DNA of 64,000 nt, from the NCBI GenBank assembly GCA_021732485.1, contig JAKFUV010000006.1:1-64000 (forward strand), in the 5' to 3' direction. The DNA is from Hyphomicrobium sp. Lineage in GTDB: Bacteria; Pseudomonadota; Alphaproteobacteria; Rhizobiales; Hyphomicrobiaceae. Under the pieces are notes generated by a model. That model saw only the letters and a list, made by a program, of their open reading frames with translations, ran no database searches and was not told the DNA's origin. Shown here in pieces: positions 47,352 to 55,923 of this stretch; position 1 is the stretch's first letter; each line of letters begins with the position of its first letter. The position numbers and the translations under genes were made by a program.

Positions 47352-48242
47352 ATGGCCACCACATCCGTTTCGAACGGTGCGCGCGCAGCCGACATTCCGA
47401 GTGAAACATCCGACCCGCGTGAGACATCCAAACCTTTGTCGCTTCCCGGCAAGGACATCCGCTGGCCTGCGTCGGCGATCTGGCGGCCCGGCGAACCCGA
47501 AGTCCGCACCATCAGCTTCGCCGATCTGAAGGACGCGATCATCAAAGGCATCGACGACTTCTCTGCTATGCCGTCGCACGCCTTCTTCCTGTGCCTCATC
47601 TATCCGGTGATCGGCATCATTTTGTACCGGCTCGCGTTCGGCTATGGCGTGCTGCCACTGATCTACCCGTTCGTCACCGGGTTCGCTCTCGTCGGTCCCG
47701 CCGCCGCCATCGGCCTCTATGAACTCAGCCGCCGCCGCGAACGCGGCCTGGAAGTCTCCGTCGCGAAGGCTTTGGAGGTTCGCAATTCGCCGTCCATCGG
47801 CGCCATCATGCGGCTTGGCAGCGTGCTGGCCCTGCTGTTTTTTGGCTGGCTCTACACCGCGCAAACGATTTACACGCAGCACTTCGGGCCAACGCCGCCC
47901 ACGTCGCTCGAACAGTTCTTTAGCGACGTGACAACCACGGACGCCGGCCGCCAACTGATGATCGTTGGCAATCTCGTCGGACTACTGTTCGCAGTGGTCG
48001 TGCTGGCAATCAGCACGGTGTCGTTCCCGATGCTGGTCGATCGCAACGTCGGCGCGGCGGTTGCGGTTCGCACATCTCTCCGCGCGGCGATCGAAAACCC
48101 CATCGTGATCGCCACTTGGGGCATCATCGTCGTCACGAGCTTGCTGTTGGGGTCACTGCCGATGTTCGTCGGCTTAACGGTGGTGCTGCCCGTCCTCGGC
48201 CACACCACGTGGCATCTCTATCGCAAGCTCGTCGCCGATTGA
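47352..48242 (+). CDS. DUF2189 family membrane protein
   Basis: A 296-residue protein from ATG 47352, with GGAGG just upstream. A polar N-terminus (RPGEPEVRTISFADLKDAII) precedes about six membrane helices (FFLCLIYPVIGIILYRLAFG, FALVGPAAAIGLYELSRRRE, IMRLGSVLALLFFGWLYTAQ, LVGLLFAVVVLAISTVSFPM, VIATWGIIVVTSLLLGSLPM). This is the DUF2189 pattern of alphaproteobacteria, where FALVGPxxAxGLYE is conserved. Its function is unknown; genes near relatives are often respiratory. It diverges from eutBC. Confidence 0.8.
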   Translation: MATTSVSNGARAADIPSETSDPRETSKPLSLPGKDIRWPASAIWRPGEPEVRTISFADLKDAIIKGIDDFSAMPSHAFFLCLIYPVIGIILYRLAFGYGVLPLIYPFVTGFALVGPAAAIGLYELSRRRERGLEVSVAKALEVRNSPSIGAIMRLGSVLALLFFGWLYTAQTIYTQHFGPTPPTSLEQFFSDVTTTDAGRQLMIVGNLVGLLFAVVVLAISTVSFPMLVDRNVGAAVAVRTSLRAAIENPIVIATWGIIVVTSLLLGSLPMFVGLTVVLPVLGHTTWHLYRKLVAD

Positions 48243-48283
48243 GGCCGCACATTCTGGCTAGCGCTCTAGCCGTTTTCTTTGTC

Positions 48284-48327
48284 GCATTTTCTGACGACGA
48301 ACCGGGATCCACTTCGTCGGAAAATGC
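48284..48327. repeat. Dispersed palindromic repeat, copy B
   Basis: Identical over 44 bases to 1942-1985 (GCATTTTCTGACGACGAA...TTCGTCGGAAAATGC), again with GCGCTCTAGCC a little upstream (48261-48271). It lies between the DUF2189 stop codon and the 3' end of rnpB, where a processed or terminated transcript end would be expected. Confidence 0.85.
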
Positions 48328-48357
48328 TCTCTACGCGGCAGTCATCGGGCAGAAAAT

Positions 48358-48812
<455 letters not shown>

Positions 48813-48959
48813 GCAACTTAAAGGACGCTCAGTGCTCGCGGTCAAGGCTAACTCGCAACCATCCCGCTGGCGCGCCGCGTCCGCCGGAAAAACCGCGTCA
48901 CTCACCACGGCTGGCTCATTTGCAATCGGTCGCATCCTGAATGCTTAATGGCGTCCGGC

Positions 48960-49265
48960 TTAACGGCGGCCAGCGGCCTCATTGCGCTGAGCCACTTCTT
49001 TTGGCGATACTTCACCCTCCGCCACTAGCGCATTGACACACCGCGTCGACAGTTTCTCGCCGGCCGCCCGCATGCATGCGCGAACTTCCGGACTTTTGGG
49101 ATCAAACGCGCGGCAATGCGCGTAATAATCCCTCGCACACGCAAATTTGATGCGCGTGCTCGCCGCTTCGCTGCCATTCGATGCTGCGAGCGCGGCAGCA
49201 AATGCACCGATACTCCCGGCCACGCCTAATATGCATAATCTTGCCCACTGGGACCGTTCGGCCAT
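48960..49265 (-). CDS. Small secreted cysteine-containing protein
   Basis: A 101-residue protein with CGGAGG before the ATG. Residues 1-35 look like a signal peptide (RLCILGVAGSIGAFAAALAA, cleavage near SEAAS). The mature part has four cysteines in FACARDYYAHCRAFDPKSPE and VRACMRAAGEKLSTRCVNAL, probably forming two disulfides. Similar short cysteine-rich periplasmic proteins are frequent in Rhizobiales but lack a known function. It stands alone upstream of rnpB. Confidence 0.68.
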   Translation of the reverse strand: MAERSQWARLCILGVAGSIGAFAAALAASNGSEAASTRIKFACARDYYAHCRAFDPKSPEVRACMRAAGEKLSTRCVNALVAEGEVSPKEVAQRNEAAGRR

Positions 49266-49762
49266 TGCAACCTCCGTGTGCCTCTCACCATTCCGAGGCC
49301 GTCAACCACGCGGTGCTTCAAAGTTACCAGGGACGCTGAACAGTTGGATTGCGAAGCAACGCAGCGAAGCATTCAAACGAGTGAGCCACACAACCGTAAC
49401 GAATGAAACCGAAATCCGGTTTCATCAGCGCGCTCATTTGGGCGCGCACGATCGCATTTCGGCCAACGCATTTATGGTCCGCATGGTCATAAAGGCGGAG
49501 AAAAAACGCCATCGGCGCTGAAGAAATCACCATTCGATACGTCGGCGCCCGCGTCGACGGCGGCGACGACATTGCCACGCAGTCATCGCGGCTGCCACGG
49601 CACCATCCACTGAGCAATCTCGAACACGCTGCGGATCATGCCGACGTCCATGATGATGCCATCGAGGCCACGACGATCAGTTATGTTGCCAAGGCACGCA
49701 GGCAATGACAGCCATCGCGCGCAAGTTTTTTGCGATTAGCCTCGGCGCTCGTTTGTTTGGTG
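49266..49762. other. Intergenic region without convincing gene
   Basis: A 497-base stretch with slightly lower GC than the neighbours. Frames on both strands are short and carry no recognisable domain. It contains a perfect 9-bp inverted repeat, ATGAAACCG-aaatc-CGGTTTCAT (49403-49425), without a T-run. It may hold remnants of a decayed gene, but none could be named. Confidence 0.4.
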
Positions 49763-50545
49763 TTAAGCGAACGCGGCTGCATCCGGCGTTCGACCGGCAG
49801 CGGCAAGCACGCGGGCGAGAGTTAGCTCCGTCGACATATCGAGCCGCCCGTCGATGCGTTGCTGGCGGAAATGCAGTTGAAACGCCCGTAATACTTTGTT
49901 CGTCGCATCATCCAAACACCCCGTTTGCGGCGCCGAATAACCAAACCGCCGCAGCATCGCCTGCGCGGCCGCGATGCGATCATCGCGACTGCCGATCTCC
50001 AATCCCAAGTCGTCACGCTGCATCGGCGCCGCGCGCACATGAAGCCCAATGCCGGCAGCAGCCATCTGCGACCAGTTGAATTTTTCGCCAGGATCGATTT
50101 TGCGATCGGGTGCGATGTCGGAATGCGCCAGAACGCCATCCGGCGGGACGGCGTGGCGATCAATAATATCACGGCTCAGCGCAATAACGCCGCGCATCTG
50201 TGCGGCTGAAAAATCCGGATAGCCGTGGGCATGGCCAGGATTTTGAATCTCAATACCGATCGAGTGCGAATTGATGTCGGTTTCGCCGCGCCAATACGAA
50301 ACGCCGGCATGCCAAGCGCGCATCGACTCCGGCACCATTTGCGTGATCGCTCCGTGATCATCCACGACGTAGTGGCACGAGACTTGGCTTTCGGCACGCG
50401 CCAGCCAATCAATCGCTTTTTCCGCTGAAGACATTCCGGTGTAGTGCAAGATGAGCAGCGAAATGCCGCCCGCAGCTCGCCGCGCCTCGACGTTGGCCGC
50501 AGGCCGGATCTGTGACACGTGCCGGCTATCGGCTTCGAACGTCAC
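49763..50545 (-). CDS. N-acetylmuramoyl-L-alanine amidase, AmpD/AmiD type
   Basis: Cleaves between MurNAc and the stem peptide, for cell-wall recycling or turnover. In 260 residues the amidase_2 domain (about 25-170) shows the zinc ligands His in LILHYTGM and the HSD motif in VLAHSDIAPDRKIDPGEKFNW, with SHSIGIEIQNPGH between. A C-terminal peptidoglycan-binding domain follows (RIAAAQAMLRRFGYSAPQTG). No signal peptide is seen, so AmpD-like cytoplasmic recycling is the simplest view. The start is GTG at 50545, overlapping the stop of the TerB/J gene (GTGA). Confidence 0.9.
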   Translation of the reverse strand: MTFEADSRHVSQIRPAANVEARRAAGGISLLILHYTGMSSAEKAIDWLARAESQVSCHYVVDDHGAITQMVPESMRAWHAGVSYWRGETDINSHSIGIEIQNPGHAHGYPDFSAAQMRGVIALSRDIIDRHAVPPDGVLAHSDIAPDRKIDPGEKFNWSQMAAAGIGLHVRAAPMQRDDLGLEIGSRDDRIAAAQAMLRRFGYSAPQTGCLDDATNKVLRAFQLHFRQQRIDGRLDMSTELTLARVLAAAGRTPDAAAFA

Positions 50546-51279
50546 GTACTGCGCTCCAGCTCGCGTACCGTGCGTTGACCGCGATCGACCAACACCGCCT
50601 CATAGGCCGATGTAATTGCAGCCAGCCGTCGTTCGGCCGCTGCCAGAAATTCCGGCGGCACGCCCTTGGCGACGAGCGCATCAGGGTGATGCTGCTTCAC
50701 CAGCGCGCGATAACGCGACTTGAGATCGGCATCGCTCACGTCTGGCGCCAAATCGAGAACTTCGTAGGGGCTATCGGGGTCAACGACGAAGGCGCGCCGA
50801 ATGCATCGAAACGCGCAATCGGCAAACCCGAGAATTTTCGCGACCTCAGCCAAATAAGCGTCTTCGGCCGGGTGCAGCATGCCGTCGGCAGTGGCGATGT
50901 GGAACAGGCATTCGAGCACCGAGGTCTTGAGGTCAACATCGTCGGCGAGGAGTCGGGAGATGCTCGCGGCGTACGTTTCAAAACCAGCGATGTCTTGGCT
51001 GGCCAACTCATAGAGCCGCCGCACATTGACCATTTCGCCGTCCGGTACTGCGAATTGCTGTTCAAAGGCACGTGCTTCGACTTCGGTCGATACACCGTCG
51101 GCCTTGCTCATCTTGGCCGATAAACTGACGACCGCGATCGTGAAGGCAACGCTCGAAGCCGCCGATCGCTCGCCACGCGTATCATCTAATCCCAAACTGG
51201 ATTTCAGTTGATCGATGGCATCGCGCAGGCCGCCGCCTGCACTCAAGCCAAGGGCGTTTTTCACAGCTTGCCAGGGCAT
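50542..51279 (-). CDS. TerB and J-domain protein (DjlA-like)
   Basis: A 245-residue co-chaperone-type protein. The central TerB/DjlA domain (about 40-165) contains FTIAVVSLSAKMSKADGVST and CLFHIATADGMLHPAEDAYL. The C-terminal J-domain (175-240) has PYEVLDLAPDVSDADLKSRY and the HPD motif in KQHHPDALVAKG. Unlike E. coli DjlA it has no obvious membrane anchor. It overlaps the amidase gene by four bases, so both are translated together; the pairing recurs in Rhizobiales. Confidence 0.88.
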   Translation of the reverse strand: MPWQAVKNALGLSAGGGLRDAIDQLKSSLGLDDTRGERSAASSVAFTIAVVSLSAKMSKADGVSTEVEARAFEQQFAVPDGEMVNVRRLYELASQDIAGFETYAASISRLLADDVDLKTSVLECLFHIATADGMLHPAEDAYLAEVAKILGFADCAFRCIRRAFVVDPDSPYEVLDLAPDVSDADLKSRYRALVKQHHPDALVAKGVPPEFLAAAERRLAAITSAYEAVLVDRGQRTVRELERST

Positions 51280-51298
51280 TGCAAGTCCGTCGCTAAAG

Positions 51299-51339
51299 TG
51301 CTTCCGGAAAAGTGGAAAGCGGTTTTCCGAAATGAAGCA
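51299..51339. repeat. Rhizobiales-type palindromic repeat
   Basis: Inverted repeat TGCTTCCGGAAAA (51299-51311) with TTTTCCG (51323-51329) and GAAGCA (51334-51339), enclosing GTGGAAAGCGG. Elements of the form CCGGAAAA-GTGG-CCGGTTTTCCG are abundant between genes in Bradyrhizobium and relatives, as I recall. A single copy occurs in this window, 20 bases before the TerB/J start codon, so it may lie in that gene's leader. Confidence 0.75.
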
Positions 51340-51523
51340 CGACCAAACAAAGAGCTAGGGTCGGTCCATGAGTGCGCTAAAAACGGACAGACGCTAGCGG
51401 GGCGCCGCGTCAAGTTGCGACCCGTGTTCACAAGTGTCGCGTAGCTTAACCGACGCCGTGCGCCGACGCCCATAAATTTATCGACATCTACGAAAAATCG
51501 CCCATGACCGGTGGCGCGACGGC

Positions 51524-52210
51524 TTATTTGCAGATCCGCATCAAGCCATCGCGACCGTGCCGGGCAAGGTCCAAGTGCAAGTGATCCGCGTGATTGGCGT
51601 CATAGTTTGGGCCGAGAACCGTGGTGAAGTTTTGGCAAGCTCCAGCGTGGACCGAGCGCAGAAAAGCCCGCTCGCGGGTGGTGCCGTTCCAGCCGCCCTT
51701 GACCGTGATCCGCTCACCGCTTTCAAGTGTGAACATCGAGATATCGACGGCGTTGGCATAGCCATGCTCCGACAAACGGGCACCGGACACGTGGTTCATC
51801 GCCCGGCAAGCATAAGACGCTGCAACAGTCAGTTCGACGACGGACTGGCCAAAATGGGCTCGTGCCGCGGGGTCGACCACCTCGCGCACCCAGCGATCGA
51901 CCTGCGGGATCATTGGGCAACGCAGCATCGCGGCCGGCTTCAGCGCCACCCGTCCACCGTCCGCTGCAGACATTTCGAAGGGAGCCTCCGCCCCGCACAT
52001 GCTCGGTCCATTTAGCGCCGAGCGACCGCGTAGAAATGATGTTTGCCGTACCGATCCAGACGCCATGCACGCGCGCTCTTCAGCGGCGCGCCATGGTTCT
52101 TTCTTGGCGACAAAATTTGTGTCGCCACCCGTGGCACATCCCCACAGCGCCAACCCCGAAGCAATCAGGGCGACGATAGAAACCGCAAACCGGGCGTGAC
52201 GCACAACCAT
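51524..52210 (-). CDS. Extensin-like family lipoprotein, predicted LAS peptidase
   Basis: From ATG 52210 the 228 residues begin with a lipoprotein signal, FAVSIVALIASGLALWGCAT (lipobox LWGC). The extensin-like C domain (PF06904) follows, with CMASGSVRQTSF...GPSMCG. The residues SEHGYANAVDIS and NHADHLHLDL have the H-D-H pattern of LAS/M15 metallopeptidases, suggesting a periplasmic zinc enzyme that acts on peptidoglycan peptides. Several cysteines (MLRCPMIP, SYACRAMN, ACQNFT, RICK) suggest disulfides. An ATG at 52273 would add 21 residues. Neighbouring amidase and J-domain genes fit a cell-wall theme. Confidence 0.82.
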   Translation of the reverse strand: MVVRHARFAVSIVALIASGLALWGCATGGDTNFVAKKEPWRAAEERACMASGSVRQTSFLRGRSALNGPSMCGAEAPFEMSAADGGRVALKPAAMLRCPMIPQVDRWVREVVDPAARAHFGQSVVELTVAASYACRAMNHVSGARLSEHGYANAVDISMFTLESGERITVKGGWNGTTRERAFLRSVHAGACQNFTTVLGPNYDANHADHLHLDLARHGRDGLMRICK

Positions 52211-52616
52211 AGCCGGGGATGCTACCCTCGTTAGGCTTAATGCTAAGTGAAGGTCCCCAAACCTTTGCGACATTGCGCGTCGTTTCAGGCTGATTTGCGT
52301 TGCGCGTTAGGCGGTCCGGCGGCGTTGCCAGACATCATCGCCGACGGTCGAAGAACGACGCGAAAAATTTTGGCGGACGCCGATCGATAGCGCCTTAGGA
52401 AGAGCTAGCACCATTTGTATATGCATGCTGCCGGAGTGAGTCCTTTGCGCCCTGCGAGGACGATGTTGCTCGTCTCCCAGAGGCTTAGCTTTCAGTCCCA
52501 GCGTTCCGCACAGCGGCGATGACTGTTTCGAAGTGTCGTCATGGTCGCCTCTCGTACCAAACGCTCGCGCGTTGGCACGACTTCTCCAGGCCAATTTCGA
52601 TCGGAGCTTCCGAAAA
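52211..52616. other. Intergenic region without convincing gene
   Basis: A 406-base stretch between the extensin-like gene and the alpha/beta hydrolase on the same strand. Open frames here are Arg/Ser-rich and lack similarity or start signals. It probably contains the promoter of the extensin-like gene. No repeats or RNA were recognised. Confidence 0.35.
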
Positions 52617-53438
52617 TCACGCGTGCGAACGCTCGACATCGTCGAGGAATCGCGCGACCTCGGCCTTAAAGGTCCGGTCGCCGACGGCTTTCATATGTTC
52701 GCGACCGGCAATCGTGAAAGCGCGTGCCGTCGGGATCAATTCCGCCAGCGCCGACGCCGATCCGCCGACCACATCATGTTCGCCGACCGCCACCAGCACC
52801 GGGCACGCGAGTTGTCCAATCATTTCGGCCGAGATTTTGGCGCGCGATGACCTGATGCACGCCGCCAGTGCCCGCAGATCGCTGTTCGTTAGCTCGGCAA
52901 ATGCACGAAATGTCCGGGCGGTCGGGTTGGTAACGTCATCGATCGACTTTGCTTCCAGCGCGGTCGCGATCGGACCGGTACCGGCCATGCCACGCACCAT
53001 GTTGATGCCAAGGCCGCCAAAGACGAGGCTCGCAACGCGGGCGCCATGGGCGAACGCCAAAAACGCGGCTATGCGAGAGCCCATCGAGTAGCCGACGACA
53101 TGTGCTTTTTCGATGCCGAGATGATCGAGCAGTCGCCGCGCATCTTCCGCCATCAGCGGCGCGCCGTAGTCGGTCAATTCGTAGAGCTTGGCACTGGCGC
53201 CATGTCCGCGGTTGTCGATGGCGACGACGCGGCGCCCACCGCTCGACAACGCTTCGACCCACCCCGTCGCCACCCAATTCATGGCGATGTTCGACGCAAA
53301 TCCGTGGATCAAAAGCACCGGCAAGCCAGCTGTCCGGCGACTTGGTTCGTCAAGGTGTGAACGCTCGCCGTCGGCCAAGGCGGTATCCAAATAAGCGATC
53401 CGTACACCGTCGCTTTGAAAAAACTGTCGTTCGCTCAT
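52617..53438 (-). CDS. Alpha/beta hydrolase
   Basis: A 273-residue cytoplasmic hydrolase of the alpha/beta fold. It shows the oxyanion-loop LLIHGFASNIAMNW, the nucleophile elbow GYSMGS (Ser about residue 118), an acidic residue in VAVGEHDVVGG, and a terminal histidine in IAGREHMKAVGD. The order nucleophile-acid-histidine is complete, so it should be active, perhaps as an esterase or C-C hydrolase; the substrate cannot be read from the sequence. GGAAGTGAG precedes the ATG. Confidence 0.85.
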   Translation of the reverse strand: MSERQFFQSDGVRIAYLDTALADGERSHLDEPSRRTAGLPVLLIHGFASNIAMNWVATGWVEALSSGGRRVVAIDNRGHGASAKLYELTDYGAPLMAEDARRLLDHLGIEKAHVVGYSMGSRIAAFLAFAHGARVASLVFGGLGINMVRGMAGTGPIATALEAKSIDDVTNPTARTFRAFAELTNSDLRALAACIRSSRAKISAEMIGQLACPVLVAVGEHDVVGGSASALAELIPTARAFTIAGREHMKAVGDRTFKAEVARFLDDVERSHA

Positions 53439-53602
53439 CTCACTTCCGCGTTTTTGAATAACCGACGCCTCGCTCGAACCGCTGCACGAGGCAGCGCCTG
53501 CGGCGACATGTTGACGTCAGTCCCCTACCATTGATGCGCCGGGCGCGGTACCGTTCCGGCAGTAGACCAAGGACGGGTCGCAACTCAGCAACGGACGTCA
53601 TC

Positions 53603-53845
53603 ATGGCAGGCGCCTTCATTCCCCATTTCGCCAACGACAGCGGCGCTGAGCGTATCTTTATCGGCGTCAAAGAGTTCAATTGCATGGGCGCGCGACCGCC
53701 GTTCGACCATCCCCACGTTTATCTGGATATGGGCCAGGACGGGCAAATCATCTGTCCCTATTGCTCGACACTGTACGTCCACGATGGCCGCTTGGCAGCG
53801 ACCGAAAGCGACCCAAAGAATAGCCTCGTCGCAGACGCGGCGTGA
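53603..53845 (+). CDS. Zinc-finger (zf-CHCC) protein
   Basis: An 80-residue protein starting MAGAFIPHFANDSGAERIFI. The pattern FNCMGARPPFDHPHVYLDMG and IICPYCSTLYVHD gives the C-H-C-C zinc site of PF10276, the family of mitochondrial complex I subunit NDUFS6 and its alphaproteobacterial relatives. A role in complex I or iron-sulfur assembly is possible by family. The frame extends upstream to 53531, but the ATG at 53603 matches the usual N-terminus. The FAD monooxygenase starts 4 bases downstream. Confidence 0.85.
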   Translation: MAGAFIPHFANDSGAERIFIGVKEFNCMGARPPFDHPHVYLDMGQDGQIICPYCSTLYVHDGRLAATESDPKNSLVADAA

Positions 53846-53849
53846 GCCA

Positions 53850-55049
53850 ATGGCCGCCGGACATTTGCCGGAAAATCTCCTGCCGGTCGCCATCGCGGGA
53901 GGCGGCATCGGCGGATTGACCGCCGCCATTGCGCTCGCCCGGCACGGGATTGCGTCACACGTTCATGAACGCCGCGAGAGCTTTTCCGAAGACGGAGCCG
54001 GTATTCAAATCGGCCCGAACGGCACGCGTATCTTACGCGACCTCGGCGTTGCAGACGCGCTTTTGCCAAACATCTCAGCACCCGAGAGTATCGTCGTGCA
54101 CGATGGCCAAACTGGCCGGACCATCACTGAATTGCCGCTCGGCAGCTGGATCGCCGAGCGTCACGGCGCACCCTACTGGACGGTGCAGAGGTCGCACCTG
54201 CATGCAGCCCTTCTCAAAACGGCGCGCGGCGTTCCGCTCATCACATTGACCACCGGATCGGCCATCACCGCGTTCGAGACGTCTGCCGACAGAGTGGCAG
54301 CCATCGACGCCGGCGGCTCGCGTCATTCTGCGCTGGCGCTGATCGCCGCCGACGGACTGTGGTCGGCGCTGCGACCTGCGATCGCCTCGCCTGGCGCCCC
54401 GCGACCTGTCGGCAAATCAGCGTATCGGACGCTGATTTCCAGCGACAACCTTCCAGCGGGTGTGAAAACCAACAGCGTGCACGTGTGGCTGTCGCCAGGA
54501 TCGCATGCTGTCCACTATCCGGTCAGCGCCGGGCGGGAAATAGCGGTCGTCGTCATCGTCAACGATGCGCAGTCGGTTCAAAACTGGAGCACGCCCGCCC
54601 CGCGCGGCACGCTGCTGAACCTCACGCGCGACTTTGCCCACGAGCTCAAAACCTTGATCGCGAGCGCTGAGGCATGGCGAATGTGGTCACTGCATACGCT
54701 GCCGCCTGTCGCCCGTTGGAGCAATGGCCGAACAACGCTCCTCGGCGATGCCGCCCATCCTATCCTACCGTTCCTTGCCCAAGGCGGCGTGCTCGCCCTT
54801 GAAGATAGCGTCGTGCTCGCGCGCCTGATGTCGGCATATCCTACCAACATCCCGCAGGCGCTGCGGCTCTACCAATCGGCGCGAATGATTCGGACCGCGC
54901 GCGTTGCTGCGTCTTCAACGAGCAACGGTCGAGCTTACCAATTGGGGGGAGCGACCGCCGCCGCCCGTAACGGGCTATTAAAATCTATTCCAGGCGCGAT
55001 CGTCATGCGCCGTTATGATTGGCTCTATGGGTGGCGCGACGCGTCGTGA
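53850..55049 (+). CDS. FAD-dependent monooxygenase (UbiH/salicylate hydroxylase type)
   Basis: A 399-residue flavoprotein of the PHBH fold. It has the dinucleotide motif VAIAGGGIGGLTAAIALAR at the N-terminus, the middle motif region LIAADGLWSALRPAI (DG), and the second FAD motif LLGDAAHPILPFLAQGG. It probably hydroxylates an aromatic substrate with NAD(P)H and oxygen. Pairing with a zf-CHCC gene (stop TGA then 4 bases) is seen in other alphaproteobacteria. Substrate unknown; a ubiquinone-pathway hydroxylase is one option. Confidence 0.85.
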   Translation: MAAGHLPENLLPVAIAGGGIGGLTAAIALARHGIASHVHERRESFSEDGAGIQIGPNGTRILRDLGVADALLPNISAPESIVVHDGQTGRTITELPLGSWIAERHGAPYWTVQRSHLHAALLKTARGVPLITLTTGSAITAFETSADRVAAIDAGGSRHSALALIAADGLWSALRPAIASPGAPRPVGKSAYRTLISSDNLPAGVKTNSVHVWLSPGSHAVHYPVSAGREIAVVVIVNDAQSVQNWSTPAPRGTLLNLTRDFAHELKTLIASAEAWRMWSLHTLPPVARWSNGRTTLLGDAAHPILPFLAQGGVLALEDSVVLARLMSAYPTNIPQALRLYQSARMIRTARVAASSTSNGRAYQLGGATAAARNGLLKSIPGAIVMRRYDWLYGWRDAS

Positions 55050-55065
55050 GACATATCAATCATCG

Positions 55066-55452
55066 CTACTGTTGTTTGGCCTTCGCCCGCTTGGCGCGAT
55101 AGAGGCGAATACGGGCTTCGATCTTCGGCCATGTTCGCACGACCCATCGGCGCACCAGCCCGACATCGATGGCCAGCAACATAACGCCGAGCGGCAACAT
55201 CCAAATGCCAAGCAATGGCAAAAACGAAAAGACGCCGCCGATAATCAGAACCAGCGCGAGCGGAGCACGCACCCAAATCATCTCCGGACGCACGACCCAA
55301 GCGACTGCAACAGCGATGCGGCGCGGCAGCGATTGACTCAAACGCTCAAGCAGCCGGTCGAATTTTTGCTGCACTTGCTCGTCGCTCGGCATTTCTCTGG
55401 CCGGCGCGCTTGCTGGCCCGCTCGTTGGCCCGCTGGTTGGGAAGTCGTCCAT
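55066..55452 (-). CDS. Small membrane protein of unknown function
   Basis: A 128-residue protein from ATG 55452, with AAGGA upstream. A Pro/Ser-rich start and an acidic helix (DEQVQQKFDRLLERLSQSLP) precede a hydrophobic region WVRAPLALVLIIGGVFSFLP and LGIWMLPLGVMLLAIDVGLV, probably two membrane helices. A basic C-terminal tail (ARIRLYRAKRAKAKQQ) follows. Similar proteins occur in Rhizobiales as hypothetical membrane proteins; no function is known. It converges on the monooxygenase gene. Confidence 0.7.
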   Translation of the reverse strand: MDDFPTSGPTSGPASAPAREMPSDEQVQQKFDRLLERLSQSLPRRIAVAVAWVVRPEMIWVRAPLALVLIIGGVFSFLPLLGIWMLPLGVMLLAIDVGLVRRWVVRTWPKIEARIRLYRAKRAKAKQQ

Positions 55453-55664
55453 GTGCAATCCTTGTTCGGGCGTCGTTCACCCGCTTCTCGTCTGATGTAG
55501 GATTAATCCGCATTGATTTTGATGTAGCCCGGTCGCCTGCATCGTTGCAACGGCACATGTCAGTCATCGCCGGCCAAGCCACGTGCCAACCCTGCCCCGA
55601 TTTTGCCACGCGGGCCACTATCGCGCCCACATCGTCGGATCCGGCCATCGAACGCGACACGTGT

Positions 55665-55690
55665 GGAACTCGCATCTCAACGTGCGCGTT
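55665..55690 (+). promoter_or_regulatory. Probable EcfG (general stress sigma) promoter
   Basis: GGAAC at 55665-55669, a 17-base spacer, then CGTT at 55687-55690: an exact match to the alphaproteobacterial EcfG consensus. It lies about 35-45 bases before the start of the small membrane gene at 55732, which is coupled to the DUF892 ferritin-like gene, a family known to be stress-induced. Confidence 0.65.
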
Positions 55691-55731
55691 GCATCAATCG
55701 CGTGTTCAAGTTCTGTTTGGGAGTTCGCCCC

Positions 55732-55923
55732 ATGGTGTTATTCGTGATGCATTTAACGCTGGTTGCTGTATGCGCCGCGATCGGTTGCGCTCTCATCATC
55801 GCCGAACGTAGCGAAAATTCTAAAAATTCAGTTCCCAAGCCGCGGCCCGGAACCAAGTCGGACAGGCCGCGTTTTTTCTCGGTACTGCCCGCCGGTACGT
55901 TGAAGCTCGGGAGCGTGATATGA
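55732..55923 (+). CDS. Small membrane protein coupled to DUF892 gene
   Basis: A 63-residue frame starting MVLFVMHLTLVAVCAAIGCA (one membrane helix), then a basic Pro-rich tail (NSVPKPRPGTKSDRPRFFSV). GGGAG lies 7 bases before the ATG. Its TGA overlaps the next ATG (ATGA at 55920-55923), which argues for coupled translation. It sits just behind an EcfG-type promoter. No family recognised; it could also be a leader frame. Confidence 0.5.
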   Translation: MVLFVMHLTLVAVCAAIGCALIIAERSENSKNSVPKPRPGTKSDRPRFFSVLPAGTLKLGSVI

